Positions 11,811-23,612 of a stretch of 64,000 nt of DNA are shown piece after piece; the first letter of the stretch is position 1, and every line of letters begins with the position of its first letter. This DNA comes from Liriodendron chinense (lineage: Eukaryota > Streptophyta > Magnoliopsida > Magnoliales > Magnoliaceae): the NCBI GenBank assembly GCA_003013855.2, contig ML058453.1, positions 7,123,861 through 7,187,860 of the forward strand, read 5' to 3'. Made by a program: the position numbers and the translations under genes. The notes beneath the pieces are model-generated. The model saw nothing but the letters and a program-made list of their open reading frames with translations. It had not been told where the DNA came from and did no database searches.

Positions 11811-13895
11811 CTAATCTGAATAGTCAGAGGAACTGCCTTTCTTATCATTACGGCCATCACTATCACTGTCTGAGGAACTTGCATCATCGTACTCATCATC
11901 ATCCCAGGGGCTCCTAAAGAACGTAATCCTCTCACATCTCTCCTCGAGATCCCCCTCCATCTTCACACCCCAGCAACCTTGAATGTCAAAATGGTGGAGG
12001 GCCTTGCACTTAGTAAGGATGGCATCGAGGCCATGATCACTAAAAAGACCATATCCGAGCTCAAGGTGAACGAGCCCTGGCATTGTATTGGCTACAGCCA
12101 TCGCCTCATCCTCAACCACCTTGCGATTTGAAGCTTCTCTTCCATTGTCAATCTCCGGTGGGGGCATGTTCCTTCTCAGGTGAACCAGAGACTTGCAATG
12201 CTTGCCCAGCGCTTCAAGGCCTTTGCACGTGATTTTCACACAGTAGCTGATGTCCAAGACTGTCAACATTGAGAGCGATCCCGCATGCTCTACCACAATC
12301 TTATCAATCACCTGACTCATTGGAATCTTCAAGACCTTCAAACATTTCCCGCTACAAAAGGGAAAGAAGGATGCTTACAGCTTGAAATACCATCATATGT
12401 TGAAAAAGCCTTAGGCAGGCGATTTAGATCATGGTTCCCATTTCCACAAAATTTACACAGAGGTCCAATATTCCTATTTCTCTGTCCCAGTGGTAGGTGA
12501 TGACATCAGCCTCTTTTTTCTTTAAATTCACAACTACTCAATTTCTACAAGCATTATTGAGTATTGCTGGAAATTTTGCACATGGTTCAACTTGATCAGA
12601 AAACGTACATTTTGATGATGAGTTTAGATTTCATGCATGTGGGACCCATGGATCATATTGAATTATTTTTACCAGTGAAATGATGAACCTCACCATCGAT
12701 GGGGAATGATATGGAAATCTTTCACAATGAAATATTATAACCCTTTTAAATATTTATCCTTTTCTCTGCTGAATGTGAACTGTTGCTATATTTTTCCCTG
12801 AAGCAGGGCATCCCCCACCTATGATGAGGCCCATCGTATCAAGTATCAACCATTTTTGGATTATCAAACAAAGGGCCCCAGCATGCATGGAGTCCACCTT
12901 GTCAGCAAACCATACATTTGCTGATGAGAAGGATCCTATAGTTCCAAGTTCCATATTTTCAAATATTCCACCGACAGTTGCGGAATTCAGGCATGGGTTG
13001 TCAGAATCTCTGATCAAGTACCTCCAACGTAGCAGATTCGGTAACAGATTGTCATAGTATTCTCACATTCGGTTTCCTTCTCAATGAACATTCTATTGAA
13101 GGAAATGATCCTACACGGAACTCCTACAGAAAAGATTCACTGTGGGTGAATCCTATCACACTAATAGCGAGCATGCAGGGGCCACTTCCCAACGCTGCCC
13201 GATGGGATTGAGATAGCAATAACCCATAAACAACTTTCAATATGGGTGTTCCGGAATTGCTCTGTTTATCTAATCTTCCTTGAATACGCATCCATCTTCC
13301 CAATCACTGTTTCTATTCTACATGGAATGGAAATAGAGATAGATTGCTCAAACCGCCTTTCTTCTATTTGATAAATGGACAAAAATACCCCTCCGTCATT
13401 TTACAGAGGCATTTTTCCGGTCCATCTACTTCGAGACTGACCGAATGCCCAAAACTACCACAGCTGCAACTAGGGTTTGAGTCGTCCAAAGCACAGAAGA
13501 GAAAGCGAGTAAGGAAAGAGTACTCACAAGCTTGCGATAAAAGCGAATGTGCGATTGTCTAGCTTATAAGCAGAGAGAACACGGACGGTGCCTTTGCTGC
13601 GCCGTACAAGGCATCGGACGGCAGGATCGATGATTTCGGAGCGGGTGCAGCGTCGGCACCACCTCTCGACGTCGATCTCCGTCCAGCAGTAAGGCCCAGC
13701 AACGGCCTCACGCCATGAACGGCAGACGAAGGGAACACGACGGGCAATCTCATCGGGAGGGAGACGGACGAAGATCAGAGCCAGGATCTCAGGGCTCAGA
13801 CCTTCCCAACAACTGCAGTTCTGAGAAACCCTCTCTTCTCCATGGCTTTGGCTACTGCTGCTATCGCTGCAGAGCCTTGCCTTCTTCCTCTCCAT
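11811..13895 (-). CDS. F-box/LRR protein, FBW2-like (two exons)
   Basis: Exons 13895-13528 and 12351-11811 join to 909 nt, a 302-aa protein. The donor after 13528 is GTGAGT and the acceptor before 12351 is TTTTGTAG; the codon split at the junction gives Phe. Residues 30-75 form an F-box (WEGLSPEILALIF, then PFVCRSWREAV, GPYCW). Exon 2 encodes leucine-rich repeats (LTVLDISYC, LVHLELGYG, LHHFDIQGCW) and an Asp/Ser-rich acidic tail (about residues 268-302). F-box proteins of this kind recruit substrates to SCF ubiquitin ligases through SKP1. The order of motifs and the phrases GKHCKSL and NTMPGL resemble Arabidopsis FBW2, which limits ARGONAUTE1; I infer homology, not the same substrate. Met at 13895 is chosen because it precedes the F-box by a typical distance, but the frame stays open upstream to an ATG at 14054. 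The 1176-nt intron shows no recognised transposon. Confidence 0.82.
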
Positions 13896-13921
13896 CTCTC
13901 TCCCTCCCTCCTTCTCACCTT

Positions 13922-13935
13922 TTCTATTATATAGA
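13922..13935 (-). promoter_or_regulatory. TATA-like motif upstream of F-box gene
   Basis: On the minus strand the sequence reads CCTCTATATAATAG about 30 bp before the chosen ATG (13895), with a GA-rich stretch between. If this is the functional TATA box, the 5' leader would be only a few bases, which is unusual; the motif may be fortuitous or the main start site may lie further upstream. Confidence 0.3.
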
Positions 13936-14589
13936 GGTAGCAGCCCCAGCGAGGAGGTTTTTCGGCACGTGAGAATGATGGCGAGGTTTTTGAATTGACG
14001 GATGCCGTGGGGCGATTCGCGCCGAGGAGAGAATGAAGCCGCGATTCGCGGCACGCTTGCTGGAACACGTGTGCGATATAGGGACCCCTATCATGTTTGG
14101 TGAGATCATGTTCATGGTTTCCTTCACAGATGATTGCTAGAATCACTCACACGTGCGGTTCTCTCTGGGTGCTGCCAAACTGCAGATCGCCTAAGTATCT
14201 CTTTTTGAGCCGTGTGTAGTCCTTGGCCCGAGGATACTTCATAATGTCCTTTGGCCCTCTATTCGCAGGAACGCGGATCGGGTACTGGCCCCCCTAAACG
14301 AGCTCTCACCGCCCGTCACGTGGCGGGATTTGATTGGGTTGCAGACGTTAGATATGGGCCTCGTACTCGAGCATACTTCCAAACATGCTTTATATGGGCC
14401 ATCTTACCGACCGCTGCCGTACAATCATATATCTCCCCATAAGAGGACAAATGAGCTTGGTCAAGTGAGAATAAGCGTCCATTTACAGGAGTCCATGTTT
14501 CTGCAATCTATGCCGTTGGAATCTACAAAAAAAAAAAAACTCTCGGATCAGATCCTTGCCATTCAGTTTTTAGCCTTCTTCTCAGACGT

Positions 14590-15075
14590 GGAGCCAGGAA
14601 CCACGTAGTTGGATGGTTATGGAACTGTGGGGCCATCACGATGAATATGCTTTACATACGTGTCGCCCATTTTTTTTTCCCTATCATTTTAAAGCATGAG
14701 CCAAATCTCAAGTGGACCACACCACAAAAGAGTGGTGATTCATTGGAAACTTCTTAAGAGCCATAAAAATTTTGGATCAAAGCTGATGTTTATATTTTCT
14801 TTCATCCACTTCTGTACGGCATTATCAACATTTTCGCTTTCGCCGTAGGGAATTTTTAACGGTGAGAATTCAATTGACACTATTCACCCGGTGTGGTCCA
14901 CTTGAGATTTGAATCTGCTTCATTTTTTTGGCTCATGACCTGCAATGAAATAGGAAAATGAATGGAAGACGTGGATATAAAACATATATATCACAGTGGC
15001 CCATAGACGTGGAAGTCTGCCCTTCTGTCTTTATGGTCTATTTGCATAACACCGTAGAAGGTCCACGTGGCATCC
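14590..15075. mobile_element. Foldback MITE family A, copy 1
   Basis: The left arm AACTGTGGGGCCATCACGAT (14631 on) pairs with the right arm, whose reverse complement reads ATGGGCCACTGTGATATATA (right arm around 14960-15010). Between the arms is the family's characteristic sequence order: a CTCAAGTGGACCACACCA-type phrase, CATTGGAAACTTCTTAAG, and GTGTGGTCCACTTGAGATTT. The outer limits are approximate. It is the nearest family A copy to the F-box gene, about 0.7 kb upstream of its ATG. Confidence 0.6.
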
Positions 15076-15142
15076 TCAATCTACTGTGGGTCCATCCGCA
15101 AGGATCATGTATTCCGTGGGGACGTGGATTGAGCGGTGATTT

Positions 15143-15520
15143 AACTCCACGTAGCTAGGCGGTGGCAGAACTGTGGGGCCCACTGTGATGTATATGTTTT
15201 ATCCAAGCCGTCCATCCATTTTGATAACTTAAGTTAAGGTATGAGTCCAAATTTGAAGTATATTCAATGCTAAAGTGGACCACACTGCGTTCAACAGTGG
15301 AATATTAGCGTTCATGTAGTATTTATTTGTCATCCAATGTTGCTTAACATTATGAAGTCACGCAGTCACGAAGATAAAATATAAATTTCAGCTCCATGAG
15401 GTCTTTCAACGGTGGGCATTCAATCACCATGAGCAGCTGGCATAATAGGTGGACGGCTTGGATAAAACACATAAATTCGGAGGTCCATGGAGCCCTGACA
15501 TCACGTAGCTACGTGGAGTT
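15143..15520. mobile_element. Foldback MITE family A, copy 2
   Basis: The ends are AACTCCACGTAGCTA (15143) and its inverted form TAGCTACGTGGAGTT (ends 15520). The inverted arms extend inward through GATGTATATGTTTTATCCAA and AGCCGTCCA on the left and TGGACGGCTTGGATAAAACA on the right. The middle carries AAGTGGACCACACTGCGTTC. No open frame. No convincing target duplication was found. Confidence 0.75.
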
Positions 15521-15595
15521 GGAGTCACCACCAAATCCGCGTCCCAGGTTGTCGGCGACTACGAGGATTCGTCGAGGAGAATAGAGAAACTTTGG

Positions 15596-15970
15596 TACTC
15601 GTGCAGAGTGTGACGGATGATACACAGGCACCTATAAAATATTTAAAACTTGCATGCTACCAGTAACTCGAACGAAACTGTCCAAATTAAGGCCCCAGTT
15701 CAGACGTAAAATGAACCAAAAATTAAGATTACTTGATGATCCAAGCATCAAATTGGTGGACATTTATTGGACGGTTAAAAATGAAAACAACCAAAGGCCC
15801 TATTTCAACAAAGAAGTGTCCACAGAGAGTCTAGGACTGTTCAATCAATCTGTTTTTAGGTGAATTTGCAACATTGCGTTGCACGAATTCGTCGGTTTTG
15901 GTTGTGTTAATGCATGCCAACTATACAGTTTCTGTGTGCCTGCGTAACACGCTGGTGCCAGAGTATCAAA
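15596..15970 (+). mobile_element. MITE family B, copy 2
   Basis: Same layout as the copy at 7688-8050: ACGGATGATACACAGGCAC at the left, ATTGGTGGACATTTATTGGA with GGACGGTTAAAA in the middle, CCTATTTCAACAAAGAAGTG after it, and CTGTGTGCCTGCGTAACA at the right. It lies in the gaps between family A copies 2 and 3. Confidence 0.65.
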
Positions 15971-15997
15971 TAACTCCTCCTTTCTAGCGTAGCATGG

Positions 15998-16503
15998 GGA
16001 CGCGGATTTCCCGCGCTTTGGCAGGAATTTCCTGCGCTGGGAACTTAGGTAGGGCTCACCGTGATGTTTTTTTAGAAATCCATCCTTTCCATCCGTTTTG
16101 TGAAGTAATTTTAGGTCATCAATCGAAAATGAACAGGATCCAAGACTCAAGTGGGCCACATTAAAGGAAAAGGTGTATAGGGAAATTCTTACCGTTGAAA
16201 CTTTCCTAGGTCCAAGGTAATATTTATGTGCCATCCATACCGTTGATAACGTCATAACTACTGGGATGAACTGAAAAAACAAATTTTATCCTGATTCAAA
16301 ACTTCTGTGGCCCCACAAATAGTTCAACTGTGGAGGTACAATCCTTACATTTTTGGCCCAATTGAGTTTTGGATCCTCCTCATTTTCGGCTGCATGTCCT
16401 AAAATGATCTCTAAAAACGGATGGACGGAGTGGATTTATCACAAACGGTGGGACCCACCTAGGTTACAAACGCAGGAACTTCCTGCGCAGGAAATCCGCG
16501 TCC
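15998..16503. mobile_element. Foldback MITE family A, copy 3 (long TIRs)
   Basis: Terminal GGACGCGGATTTCC (15998) is inverted as GGAAATCCGCGTCC (ends 16503). Pairing continues inward for about 110 bp with small indels: CAGGAAnTTCCTGCGC, the ACCTAGGT/ACTTAGGT word, the TCACCGTGATG/ACCCACC region, and TCCATCCGTTTT. This is the clearest example in the window of the long terminal inverted repeats of the family. Confidence 0.8.
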
Positions 16504-16545
16504 GTGGGATTGGTGGAGTCTCCTTGCAATCCGCTCGGCGAGAAA

Positions 16546-17010
16546 AGCGGTGGGATACTGTGGGCCCACTGTGATGTGTATATTTATCCATGCCGTTCAT
16601 CTGTTTTGCCGGATCATTTCAGGGCATGATTCTAAAATTGGAGTGCATGGAAAGCTCAAGTATACTGCACCATAAAAAAAAAAAAATAGCAAAGATCATG
16701 AAATACACCGTTGAAACCTTTCTAAGGCCCACTGTGATCTTTATTTGTCATCCAACCTTTTAATAGGGTCACACAGACCTTGATGAAGGGAAAACAATGC
16801 TATCAACTTTATCCAAAACTTCTGTAGCCTTAAGAAGTTTTCAACGGTAAGAATTCAATTCCCATTGTTTCATGTGGTGTGGTCGACTTGAGTTTTGTAT
16901 ATGCTTCAATTTTTGAATCATACCCAAATAAAATGAGGGGAAAAAATGGATGGACGGTGTGGATAAAACACATATATAACAGTAAGCCTCACATAATATC
17001 CACAGCACAC
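16546..17010. mobile_element. Foldback MITE family A, copy 4
   Basis: The left arm GTGGGCCCACTGTGATGTGT, with ATCCATGCCGTTCATCTGTT, pairs with the right arm GATGGACGGTGTGGATAAAA, then ACACATATATAACAGTAAGC. The interior contains the family phrases GTTGAAACCTTTCTAAGG, CATCCAACCT and GTCACACAGACCTTGATGAA. Right limit approximate. Confidence 0.7.
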
Positions 17011-17050
17011 TATGGAACGGTGAGCTCTCATTACAATCGGCGCCCAAGAA

Positions 17051-17832
17051 AAGCTAGTTATTTGATACTCTGTCAGTGGCACAGGCTTTTTGGCACAGGT
17101 AAACAGAATTGTACACGTTGCGAATACTAAAATCCGAATATAATGCCAAACGGCAACCGGTCGTACCTGTTTCCATACCTACAAATATCACATAAAGTTA
17201 CATTTTAATAACCTTGTCGGGAGAGTGGAACATGCTCCTACTCAAGCATGGTTAAAAAAAGGTAAACATTACCTTACCCAGTCAGTAACTATAAATAGTT
17301 CGTTATCATCTATCAGCCGAAAATCACGGCAGTTATTTATTATTTTTTTTATAAGTTGAGTACGTGACAACGCTCACCTTCCAAACTTTTCCCAATGTGG
17401 GGTTCACCTGGACCGCATATTAGGGTAATTTTTGGGTCCATAAGCTTAAATTTTAGTATGATATATAATGTTGGAATAGATTTTATATAATAATGGGAAC
17501 CAATATCTCTCAACTATTTCATTTAGTGTGGCTCACTTCTTTTTTTTGTTTCTTTTTTTTTTTTTTGTTAGTACACACACCTCATTACACCTTATTATTA
17601 GTACACCTACCCCTTGTTAGTAACACTTCAATGTTATCTACCCAACTTTGGGAATCAATACCACCTTAGTGTTGAAATGAGGCTATCTTCACTCAATCTA
17701 ACAGTTAAGCTATGAATTCGGGTGTTAGTGTGGCTTACTTGAAACACAATTTAACCTAATTTTTTATTATTATTATTATTTTAATTTTATTTTGAGCCTA
17801 ATATGGGATTACATATTTAATGGTCATAGTAG

Positions 17833-17871
<39 letters not shown>

Positions 17872-17944
17872 CTATAAAAAATGAAGCGTAAAACCTTTTT
17901 TTTAATGTAAATTTTTATATTTTTAATATAAATTTTTATACATC
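17051..17944. other. AT-rich unannotated DNA next to the copia truncation
   Basis: Contains (AT)n at about 17836-17868 and A/T runs. I looked here for the missing RNase H region and 3' LTR of the minus-strand copia element and found neither, so the copia copy appears to stop near 17945. Confidence 0.4.
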
Positions 17945-17949
17945 AAAAT

Positions 17950-18561
17950 TCCTACCGTTTATGCATATGGTATCTTCTGCATCTTTTCCTTGGTCTTGAG
18001 ACACTGTTTGCGGTCAATTTGAAGTAATAATCGAGTGGAGAACCGATTGGCTTCACTGCGTTCATATTGAACCTCTCTAAGATTTTCTCAACGACAGCTA
18101 AAGCTTTCTGCTGCTTTTGTCACAGGTGATTTCCATTCCTAGGATTTGGTTGCTGGGCCCAAGTCTTTTATCGCAAAGGATTTGCCCAATTCTTGTTTTT
18201 AGCCTTTCAATTTTCTTGATATCTTTATCCATGATGAGCATATCATCAACATACAATAGTAGAACTATGAAATCACCATATGAGAACTTGCGCGTTAACA
18301 CACAGTGGTTAACTTCGTTCTGTTATACCCACGCTTTAACTTGAACGAGTCGAACTTCTTATATCATTGCCTCGGAGCTTCCTTCAGCCCATACAAGCTC
18401 TTCCTAAGCCTACACACCATGCGCTCCTTGTCCTTGACCTCGAATCTCTCTGGTTGGTGCACATATATCTCTTCTTCTAGGTCACAATGGAGAAAAGTAG
18501 TTTTAACATTTAACTGTTCTATCTCAATATCTATACTTGCAACCAACTCAAGCAATATATG
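17950..18561 (-). pseudogene. Copia reverse transcriptase, distal part (decayed)
   Basis: Starting at the nested insertion (18561), the minus strand encodes ELVASIDIEIEQLNVKTTFL, EEEIYVHQPERF and KSLYGLKEAPRQ, then an in-frame TGA where these proteins usually have Trp, then after a frameshift the catalytic YVDDMLI motif (about 18253-18233) and GPSNQILGMEI. A last weak stretch (ERFNMNAVKPIGSPL) is visible to about 17990. No RNase H follows. This cannot make a functional enzyme. Confidence 0.85.
18557..18561. repeat. Target site duplication ATATG (left)
   Basis: ATATG directly precedes the 5' LTR of the gypsy element; the identical pentamer is at 28656-28660 directly after the 3' LTR. A 5-bp duplication is typical of LTR retrotransposon integration, and the copia reading frame is interrupted exactly here. 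Confidence 0.93.
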
Positions 18562-19358
18562 TGTAATAACCCAAAAATTTTGTACATGTGTGACCATCTG
18601 ACTATTCGCTCGCTCTTTTCTCCCACTTGATTATATGCCACACACATGATCAAGTATGTGATCATCCATTCATCCATCTATTTCATCTCTACCAGATCAC
18701 TACAATCTTATTCATCAATCCACTTGACCATCCATCCATGTACGATATAACTCATCATGCAACACATCTTAAACATGTGTTGCATGACGATTTAAATTCA
18801 AACATGTGTTGCATGACGATTTAAGTTCCAACATGTTAAGAATTAATGACATGTTTTAAATATTATTAATTAGTAAAATTAGTTTTACTTGAGTATGAGA
18901 TTGTAGAAAACAAAAAGCACGTGGTTATGATCAGAGGGTCAGTGATCTAGACCGTCTATTATACTTAACAGCTCAAATACTACAAAATATCCAAATTACA
19001 AGATCAACCGACCACTCGTTTATTAACTTAGACCAACAATAGGAAACCGTTAGATTCATACAACAAGCTATCTCCAACTTGCATCAAAATCCAACTGTCA
19101 CTCAAATCCATCCGTCTATTTGATCAATCAATCCACTCACCGATCAACCATCCATCGTCATCCATGATCGCATGCACATCCATGTACACGTTGCCCCCAT
19201 ATGAGCACCATGCACCACAACCTCGCTTTATACACGCACGTGATGTTTTGAGTGTGTGTTGGTTACGAGAGAACATGCGTTAAAAGTGCATTAAAGAAGT
19301 AAGTTTTATTTATTTAATTCTTTTAAGCATGTGTTTTGTCTACGATGGGACCTCCCTC

Positions 19359-19367
19359 TTATAAATA
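19359..19367 (+). promoter_or_regulatory. TATA box in gypsy 5' LTR
   Basis: TTATAAATA followed by GGGCCC, about 0.8 kb into the LTR; the same motif is at 26888-26896 in the 3' LTR. Probably the core promoter of the element's genomic RNA. Confidence 0.6.
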
Positions 19368-20250
19368 GGGCCCAGGGTATGGGCATGTAGGAGAGAGAGT
19401 GATATTAGAAGAAAAAAAAAGAATATTTATAAAAAAAAAAAAAAAGAGGAAGAAGCTTCCTAAAGCTTTTGCAAGGTGGGTGATTCTATCCCTGCTGAAA
19501 TTTTCAGATTATTAGAATTGCGTATTTTCTGCTTAGCTATTTATTTATTATTTATGTTGATTTAATTATTGCTAAAATTCTTGTTTTGAATAAATTAAAA
19601 TAGTAGTATTTATTTATTAACTAATTAAATTAATCTAAAGTCTAATATAAAATATTTAATATTTTAATTTTTTTTTATCAAACATGATCTAGAAAGATTC
19701 ACTTTCTACGATTTTATTTATGAAATTAAATTAAAAATTAATAAAAAAAATTACATTTAATTGAATTGAAAATTTTTAATTCATCTTTTATTTAATTCTT
19801 AAAACTTTTTAGAGTTATTACATGTTTATTTTATAAAATTCGTACGTCATGGACTATTTTGTAATTTTCTACATTTTCAGGGACTTCTATGTAATTTTCA
19901 GAAATTACAGGCACTATTTTGTACTTGTTTCAAAAATCCTGGACTATAATGTTAAACTTGTAATTCTAGCGTTATTTTATTTATTCATTCATTTCTAATC
20001 CCTAATTATTATAAAATTATATTTTCCTATTCTGTTTTAAAATTTAGAAAAATTAAATAATAATAATAATAATAGTAATAAATTATATAAATTATTTATA
20101 TATCTCGCTAAGTTTAATAATATTTGTTAATTATGCAATCTTGTATGAAAATTTGATTTATTAAATTATTTTATTGTTGATGATATGACATGCATCTCTA
20201 TTAGTTATTGAATTGTGAAAAAAAAAAAAAAAAAAGATCGAAAGGCTTAA

Positions 20251-20385
20251 GCAAGTAGGGCGATTGTGTCCCTTGGGTGAGAGACCCTGAAGCCAGTAAG
20301 TAGGGCGATTGTGTCCCTTGGGTGGAAGACCTTAAAACAAGCAAGTAGGGCGATCGTGACCCTTGGGTGAAAGACCCTAGAACCC
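20251..20385. repeat. Three 45-bp subrepeats inside the gypsy 5' LTR
   Basis: TAGGGCGATnGTGnCCCTTG recurs at 20256, 20301 and 20346, each followed by GGTGgAAGACC or a variant. The 3' LTR has the same array at 27781-27915, so it predates the insertion and belongs to the family. Confidence 0.88.
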
Positions 20386-21128
20386 ATTGGATCCTTTGGA
20401 GTCTCCTTTGTGTACGGCGTATGAGTACAATTGTGTGCGCGGACATACGTCAGATGTACAACTGGAGCAGTAGTCTGACCAGCTAACGTATGAATGGGTC
20501 CCTCACCTCTAGGTACCAGTGCGTGGGCGTTAATGCAACGTGACCATCCACTTGGGTACGATGTTGTAAGAGATGATTTATATTTAATTGATTGTTTATT
20601 AAAAAAAAAATCATGAAATGTATGACATGCATGGCATATTTCCAATTTCAGTACTGCATATTCCTTTGTTCTTTGTATCATAATTCAATTATCTATTTTA
20701 TTTATCAATTCTTATATAATCTGCATATTTCAAAAATTTGGATAAGAAATGATCCCACTGGGCTATTATGCTCATACAATTACAACCATCTACAGGTGCA
20801 GAGCTGGAATATTACGAGCAAGCGGGCCTCTACTACTAATTTTTCCTTTTCAGCAATTTAAGTTTAATTCGAATTTAAATTTAGATATAGTTTAGTTTGT
20901 GTTTCAAATCCCAATGTAATAAAACTATTAAGAGAGTAAAGCGAGCGAATATTACATTCAGGAAAATTATTTTTGTAGTACTTTCATTTTAGATTGCTCT
21001 GAATATCTAGTGAATCTTGATGAAATTATGTTGATTGCAATTATTATCGATCTATTAAAACTCACGAGCTCGGAATTCGGATCCTGAATAACCCTATTCG
21101 GGTACCCGGATTTTGGGGCGTGACAAGT

Positions 21129-21144
21129 TGGTATCAAAGCCAGG
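21129..21144 (+). other. Primer-binding site (initiator Met tRNA type)
   Basis: TGGTATCAAAGCCAGG starts three bases after the 5' LTR end. It matches the common plant gypsy primer-binding site TGGTATCAGAGC with one change, consistent with priming by tRNA-iMet. Confidence 0.9.
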
Positions 21145-21287
21145 TTTAGAATCAAAACTGAGGACCTATGGGAGATTTTCATTTCGAAGCCTTAACTTAA
21201 GTTACGTTCTCAAACGATATTTTTCACGTGTCACGTGTCGCCTAGATATTAGTATACTAAATTTATTTGTTTAATTAATCATAGGTT

Positions 21288-23612
21288 ATGGCGGAATTCA
21301 ACTTGAATGACGGAGCCTCACCAGGGACACCCACCCCCAACGTTACTGAAAATGGACCAGTCATCGGCGGGATCCTCAGGGCTATAGGTGAACTTACGAC
21401 CCTTGTAGGGCATCAGGTTAGGCAAACCCAAACGCAAAATTCAGACCGACCCGCACCAGTTACCTACGAAGGGACAGGAACCTTACTAGAAAAATTCAAG
21501 AGGCAGAGGCCACCAATTTTCAAGGGTGGGCCTGATTTAAATGAGGCAGAAGGGTGGAAGAAGCAAATTGAAAAGATATTTACGGCAATGAAATGCGATG
21601 AATTCCAGAAAGCGGAGCTGGCCATTTACATGTTAGAAGGGGAAGCAGACCATTGGTGGGATTCAGTCACTAGGGCAAATCCAGAAACTGAAGTATGGAC
21701 CTGGACCTCATTCTGTAAAGAATTCGATGAAAAGTACTTTCCTCTTTATGTACAAAACCAGAAGGTTGAAGAGTTTATGAGTTTGGAGCAAGGCGATATG
21801 ACAGTGCGTCAGTATGACGCTAAGTTCACAGAGTTATCACGGTTCGCAACGTTCTTGGTGTCTGACGAAACCCGTAGAGCACATAAGTTCAAAAATGGTT
21901 TGAGAACCTCTATCCGGAGTAGATTAGCCCCCTTTAAGGTTAAAAGCTATGCTGACGCATTAGAGCGTGCCTTGGCGGTAGAAAAAGATATTAATGAATT
22001 TTGGAAGAACCGCGATCAGAAGAGGGATGCAAAGAGCAATGCCAGAACCACTTTGCACGCTCCACCAGCTCAGCAAGATGCAGCCAAAAGACAGAGGATG
22101 ACACTGACGCCGACATCTAGACCAACTCCAGTACCACCTTCTCTGCGATTCTCGGGAGTCTGTTATAATTGCGGACTCGAGGGTCACACATCCCGACATT
22201 GCTTCCGACCACCGCGTCCCCAATATCCACAGCGACAAGGAACACCACAACCGTCCTTCAGGCCACCATCTTCTTATCAACGACCCCCACAAAATTTTTC
22301 AACATCTCAGCCGGATCCAAGACTGCCACAACCATACTCGCAGAGACCACCTCAGCTACATTCGAGACCACCTCAACAGGGGTCAACATCAGGATACCAG
22401 AGGCCGCAACAACAACCACATCAGCAGCAGGGATCCTTGCAGAATCAGCAGTTGCGACAGGGAGGTCAAGTACCTCGTCCTCAAGCTCAAGGTCGCGTTT
22501 ACGCCTTGGTGCAAGCAGGTGATGACACGACTAAGCTGTACGATGACTCAGCGCAGCAGAATGATGACCCAACACAACGATATGATAGCTCAGTACAACC
22601 ATATGATGACACCACACATGTATTTGATGACGCAACACCCTTATGTGAGGATCCAGCACCACCAACAGACACCACCACGTTGCAAGATGACGAAGCTACC
22701 GGGGATGTTGTCGAAGGTACCGTCATTATATTCGCATCTCTAGCTAGAGTATTATTTGATTCTGGAGCATCACATTCATTTATTTCGTATTGCCTCGTAT
22801 GCTCGTTAGGCCTATCTCCTGATCCATTAGATAAAATGTTATTAGTTGCAACTCCTTTTGGTAAATCAGTAAACTTAGGCCAGATATGTAAATCTTGCCC
22901 GATTATGCTTGAGGATGTAGAGCTGTCAGCCGACCTTATAGTTATGCCGATGAGAGAATACGATATTATCTTGGGGATGGATTGGTTGTCTTTATACCGA
23001 GCTAAAATAGACTGCTTCAGGAAGATGGTAACTTTAAATATTATTGGACGTTCACCGCTACATTTCTTCGGGACGCAAAGAAGAGAAGCACCAGTTAGCC
23101 TCTCAGCCCTTTCGGAAGCAGATGTGCAGGAAGAAGGAGTAGAGAGAATTCCAGTCGTTAATGAATTTCCAGAAGTATTTCAGGATATTCCAGGATTACC
23201 GCCACGGAGGGAAGTAGATTTTAGTATTGATCTTGTACCGGGGACGGCACCGATCTCTAGAGCTCCATATTGCATGGCTCCAGTCGAATTGAAAGAATTA
23301 AAAGAACAAATTCAACAACTAATTGATCAAGGTTTTATTAGGCCAAGTACGTCACCGTGGGGAGCACCGGTTTTATTCGTGAGGAAGAAGGATGGTTCTA
23401 TGAGGTTGTGTATCGACTACCGACAACTTAATAAGGCGACCATCAAGAACAAGTACCCATTACCAAGAATAGACGACTTATTTGACCAGCTGAAGGGAGC
23501 GCGATATTTCTCGAAGATAGACTTACGGTCCGGATATCACCAGTTGAGGGTTAAAGATGAAGACGTGCCCAAGACTGCTTTTAGGACGCGATATGGCCAC
23601 TACGAATTTTGA
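21288..23612 (+). pseudogene. Gypsy gag-protease-RT (first part), ends at in-frame TGA
   Basis: A 774-aa frame from ATG at 21288, about 160 bp after the LTR. Residues about 85-185 are the retrotransposon gag domain (AEGWKKQIEKIF, LEGEADHWWD, FDEKYFP). Residues 292-305 are a CCHC zinc knuckle (CYNCGLEGHTSRHC), followed by a Pro/Gln-rich linker with repeated SRPPQ-like and YDD-like blocks. The aspartic protease triad DSG is at 491-493. Reverse transcriptase begins near residue 625 and runs through CIDYRQLNKAT, KIDLRSGYHQ and GHYEF, then the TGA at 23610-23612. Pol continues in the same frame at 23613, so the break is a point nonsense change, not a frameshift. Gag and protease could still be made from this frame. 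Confidence 0.93.

Larger units (their letters stand above)
18562..21125 (+). repeat. Gypsy 5' LTR
   Basis: A 2564-bp LTR running from TGTAATAACCC to GGGGCGTGACA. It contains the plant-type promoter motif TTATAAATA (19359-19367), AT-rich stretches and a 45-bp subrepeat (20251-20385). Its partner is at 26091-28655. Confidence 0.95.

Noticed and set aside
17051..17944. Missing 3' LTR and RNase H of the copia element
   Set aside because: Searched by eye for TGTTAGG/CCTAACA ends and RNase H motifs; none found, so a complete copia element was not claimed.
20247..20681. 144-aa minus-strand frame, repeated almost identically at 27777-28211
   Set aside because: Its duplication is explained by the two LTRs, and its internal repeats by the 45-bp LTR subrepeats; it is antisense to the element and shows no known domain.
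22169..22522. Open frames in other phases within the gypsy gag region
   Set aside because: Shadows of the Pro/Gln-rich linker of gag; the zinc knuckle and protease are in the main frame.
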